NCBI RefSeq assembly: GCF_029258205.1
Contig: NZ_JARHZJ010000106.1
Span: forward strand, 1-46,586
DNA length: 46,586 nt
Source of the DNA: Clostridium sp.
GTDB taxonomy: Bacteria; Bacillota; Clostridia; Clostridiales; Clostridiaceae
Direction: 5' to 3'
Below the pieces are notes generated by a model. That model worked only from the letters and a program-made list of their open reading frames with translations, was not told where the DNA came from and made no database searches. Made by a program: the position numbers and the translations under genes. Positions 44,159-46,586 of the stretch are shown piece by piece (position 1 is the stretch's first letter; each line of letters starts with the position of its first letter).

Positions 44159-45772
44159 TTAATAAACTTCCATAACACTTTCAGCTATGTTAGTAGAATG
44201 GTCACCTATTCTTTCTAAATTGCTTAATAAGTCCATAAATATTGCACCATCATAAGCACTACAAGAACCTTGACTTAATCTCTTAATATGATTTTCTCTA
44301 AATTCTTTTTGAGAAGCATCTATCTTTCTTTCTATTTCATAGATAGTTTCAGCTTCCTCTATATTTTCATTTGCATAAGAATCAATTGTTATGTCAAGTG
44401 CTTTAACTGTTTGATCATATAGATAATCTATTTCATTTAAAGCATCTTCACTATATTTTAATTTTCTTCCTGCCTTTTCTAATGTTAAATCAGCTATGTT
44501 TTCAGCATGATCTCCTATTCTCTCAATATCAGTTACGATATGGAAAGTTGATGCTACTAAATTACTCTCTTTAGCAGATAAATCACATTTAGATAATTTA
44601 ACTAAGTAATCAGTTATTTCTTCTTCTAATATATTTATAAGTTTTTCATTCTCATATACTTTTTTAACTAAGCTTTCATTATTTTCTTTAAAAGCTCTCA
44701 TACTCAACTCTAAATTTTCCTTAGCTTTATTAGCCATTCTTAAAGTTTCTTTTTGAACTTGACCTACAGCTATTACTGGTGTTTCTAATAATCTTTCATC
44801 AAGATATTTAGGTCCAAAAAGTTCAACTTCATCTTCACCTTTTATTAATTTGTTAACTATCATAATCATGTACTTACTTAAAGGCACAAGTATTATAGTA
44901 GCAGTTATATTAAATATTGTATGAGCATTAGCTATTTGTCTTTGAACATCTGTAGGGCTCATATCTTGAACAATATGTGCTAAAGGTTTTAAGAACGGTA
45001 TAAATATAAGTGTACCTAATATATTAAACATTAAATGTATGGCAGCAGCTTTATGAGCTGTTTTATTTGCTCCAATACTTGATATTAAAGCAGTTACACA
45101 TGTTCCTATATTACATCCAAATAATATTGGTAAAACTACATTTATAGTTATAGAACCTGTTGATGCTAAGGCAATTAATATACTTGTTGTAGCTGATGAA
45201 CTTTGTAATATAGCTGTAAGAGCTAAACCTGTAAATATTCCTAATAACCAGTTTTCACCTATAGCCATTATAAGTTGTGAGAACATTGGTGAATGTGATA
45301 ATGGTTTTAAAGCTGAACTCATTATTCCCATACCCATAAACAAGATACCAAAACCTAATATTATATCAGCAATATTTTTTCTTTTCTTTTGTTTTGCTGA
45401 CATTAATAAAACAACACCTACTATAACAAATAACGGTGCAATTTCATCTAATTTAAAGGCAACAAGTTGAGCAGTAATAGTTGTACCTACGTTTGCTCCC
45501 ATGATTACTCCAGCAGCTTGTGCAAGATTCATAAGACCTGCATTAACAAATCCAACTACCATTACTGTAGTAGCACTTGAACTTTGTACAATCATTGTAA
45601 CAAAGGCCCCAATTAAAACTGCTGATATAGGATTTTTAGTAACTTTCTCTAATATACTTTTTAATTTATCACCTGCAGCATTCTCTAATCCTTCTCCCAT
45701 TAACTTCATTCCAAAAAGGAATAGACCTAATCCACCGGCAACTTGAATTAAGGTAAAAATTGCATCTTTCAA
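44159..45772 (-). CDS. Na/Pi cotransporter family protein with PhoU-like domain
   Basis: A 537-residue membrane protein of the NptA/YjbB type. The N-terminal 300 residues hold about nine helices and the repeated Q-S-S-S-A-T-T motif (V-Q-S-S-S-A-T-T and L-Q-S-S-S-A-T-T), the mark of the two inverted halves. The C-terminal part (about 340-537) is PhoU-like, with two E-R-I-G-D-H motifs. The start is a TTG at 45772 behind GGAGGAG. It likely imports phosphate with Na+. Regulation by phosphate is plausible, but no Pho box was identified. Confidence 0.9.
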   Translation of the reverse strand: MKDAIFTLIQVAGGLGLFLFGMKLMGEGLENAAGDKLKSILEKVTKNPISAVLIGAFVTMIVQSSSATTVMVVGFVNAGLMNLAQAAGVIMGANVGTTITAQLVAFKLDEIAPLFVIVGVVLLMSAKQKKRKNIADIILGFGILFMGMGIMSSALKPLSHSPMFSQLIMAIGENWLLGIFTGLALTAILQSSSATTSILIALASTGSITINVVLPILFGCNIGTCVTALISSIGANKTAHKAAAIHLMFNILGTLIFIPFLKPLAHIVQDMSPTDVQRQIANAHTIFNITATIILVPLSKYMIMIVNKLIKGEDEVELFGPKYLDERLLETPVIAVGQVQKETLRMANKAKENLELSMRAFKENNESLVKKVYENEKLINILEEEITDYLVKLSKCDLSAKESNLVASTFHIVTDIERIGDHAENIADLTLEKAGRKLKYSEDALNEIDYLYDQTVKALDITIDSYANENIEEAETIYEIERKIDASQKEFRENHIKRLSQGSCSAYDGAIFMDLLSNLERIGDHSTNIAESVMEVY

Positions 45773-46130
45773 GATACTTCTCCTCCACTTTGCTTAATTT
45801 GTAAAATACAAACTTATTTTTAATTTAAAATATCAATCCTATAACATTTTACAATATAATCACTGCTTTGTTAAGTTTTCAAGCTTCTTTTTAACCTAAA
45901 CTTAATACACAATCCAAATAATTGAATTTTTTTCTAAATAATATCCAATTTATTAAGTTAAACTAAAACAAAATCTAGCTTATCCCTAGTTATAAAGCCA
46001 TTTCTAATATTTATTACTAAACTATATATTTTTTAAAAATTTATTTTAAATTTGTTAACAATTATACTAATTCATCAATCATTACTAACTATAACTTAAA
46101 TAAAAATAACTATTTTCATAATAATAAAAA
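45773..46130. other. Intergenic region between rpsI and the Na/Pi cotransporter gene
   Basis: About 360 bp of AT-rich DNA without a gene. It must carry the minus-strand promoter of the cotransporter gene. I see no convincing operator or RNA element in it. Confidence 0.5.
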
Positions 46131-46155
46131 AAAGAAGGAGAATTTCTCCTTCTTT
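46123..46155 (-). terminator. Terminator of rpsI
   Basis: AAAGAAGGAGA (46131-46141) pairs exactly with TCTCCTTCTTT (46145-46155), then a T-run (TTTTTTTATT) on the minus strand. It marks the end of the rplM-rpsI-type transcript. Confidence 0.8.
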
Positions 46156-46170
46156 CTGATAAAAGCAATA

Positions 46171-46563
46171 TTATCTCTTTGAGAATTGTGGAGATCTTCT
46201 TGCTTTCTTTAAACCGTATTTCTTTCTTTCAACCATTCTTGGGTCTCTAGTTAAGAATCCAGCTTTCTTTAATTCTGGTCTTAAGTTTTCATCAGCTTTT
46301 AATAAAGCTCTTGATATACCATGTCTTATAGCTCCTGCTTGACCTGATAATCCACCACCATGAACGTTAACTAAAACGTCATATTTGTCTTTAGTTTCAG
46401 TTAAAACTAATGGTTGGTTAACTACAACTCTTAAAGTTTCTAATCCGAAATATGTTTCTATTTCTCTATTATTTACTATAACTCTACCTTCACCTGGTAC
46501 AAGTCTTACTCTTGCAACTGATTTCTTTCTTCTTCCAGTTCCCATGTATTGAACTTTTGCCAT
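46171..46563 (-). CDS. rpsI: Ribosomal protein S9
   Basis: A complete 130-residue S9 protein, with [12 protein letters not shown] near the start, [16 protein letters not shown] in the middle and the C-terminal tail ending R-R-S-P-Q-F-S-K-R that reaches the P-site tRNA. ATG follows GGAGGAG. Its usual partner rplM (L13) should lie just beyond the right edge. Other ribosomal protein genes are likely close by. Confidence 0.98.
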   Translation of the reverse strand: MAKVQYMGTGRRKKSVARVRLVPGEGRVIVNNREIETYFGLETLRVVVNQPLVLTETKDKYDVLVNVHGGGLSGQAGAIRHGISRALLKADENLRPELKKAGFLTRDPRMVERKKYGLKKARRSPQFSKR

Positions 46564-46586
46564 TTGAACTCCTCCTCCCGAGCTTA

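Noticed and set aside
1-46586. CRISPR arrays, tRNA or rRNA genes, IS elements, VirR boxes
   Set aside because: No evenly spaced repeats, no cloverleaf or rRNA-like stretch, no transposase reading frame and no CCCAGTT-type direct repeats were seen.

Overview
The window is about 46.6 kb of very AT-rich DNA. It looks like a chromosomal segment of a low-GC anaerobic Clostridium, most probably Clostridium perfringens or a close relative. Support for this comes from the ptb-buk butyrate branch, a clostridial [FeFe]-hydrogenase, spore-germination type wall hydrolases (CwlD, SleB family), a glmS ribozyme, a thioredoxin reductase that lacks an NADPH site, and frequent TTG starts behind strong Shine-Dalgarno sites. 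I see no tRNA, rRNA, IS element, prophage or CRISPR array. Most genes lie on the minus strand. The exceptions are a ferritin-like gene, a DUF349 gene, a membrane/coiled-coil gene, a SleB-family gene, a sigma54 activator, a YitT-family gene and one tiny membrane ORF.

Layout. 1-5.5 kb: end of a secreted-protein gene, an M3 oligopeptidase, a frameshifted 5-formyl-THF cyclo-ligase, and glmS behind its self-cleaving ribozyme. 6-8 kb: a ferritin-like gene and glmM. 8.5-14 kb: a DUF349 repeat protein, a two-component system, a double-DUF1540 protein, YerC and AIM24. 14.1-17.4 kb: decayed remains of glycogen phosphorylase and a debranching enzyme, next to an intact PucR-type regulator and an MsmX/UgpC-type sugar ABC ATPase. 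17.6-23.3 kb: hydA, buk, ptb (with a Rex-like operator) and a FAD oxidoreductase. 23.4-27.4 kb: the c-di-AMP cyclase pair cdaA-cdaR, diverging from a membrane protein and a SleB-family hydrolase. 27.4-29.9 kb: a flavin thioredoxin reductase with thioredoxin, and iadA. 30-34.1 kb: ptsI and a divergent sigma54 activator. 34.3-39.3 kb: a stand-alone S4 gene with a Fur-type box, class I ribonucleotide reductase with tandem NrdR boxes, and an ArsC/Spx-like protein. 39.4-46.6 kb: a second two-component system, a YitT-family protein, cwlD, a Na/Pi cotransporter and rpsI.

The most striking region is 30-34 kb. ptsI (PTS enzyme I) is preceded by an exact-spacing -24/-12 sigma54 promoter. Divergent from it is a sigma54 activator whose N-terminus is an HPr domain, with His at position 15, Arg at 17 and Asp at 46. 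Three copies of the inverted repeat TTGATA-N5-TATCAA lie between them. Together these suggest a feedback loop in which enzyme I phosphorylates the HPr-like domain of the activator of its own gene.

Other regulatory signals fit the genes they precede: a Rex-like box at ptb-buk, two NrdR boxes 31 bp apart at nrdA, a near-consensus Fur/Zur box at the S4 gene, a GC-rich palindrome just downstream of a consensus promoter at trxA, and the glmS ribozyme. Central themes are amino-sugar and wall-precursor supply (glmS, glmM, cdaA-cdaR), fermentation (hydA, ptb, buk, ptsI), redox and thiol control, and DNA precursor synthesis. All identifications come from reading the sequence. No database search was run.
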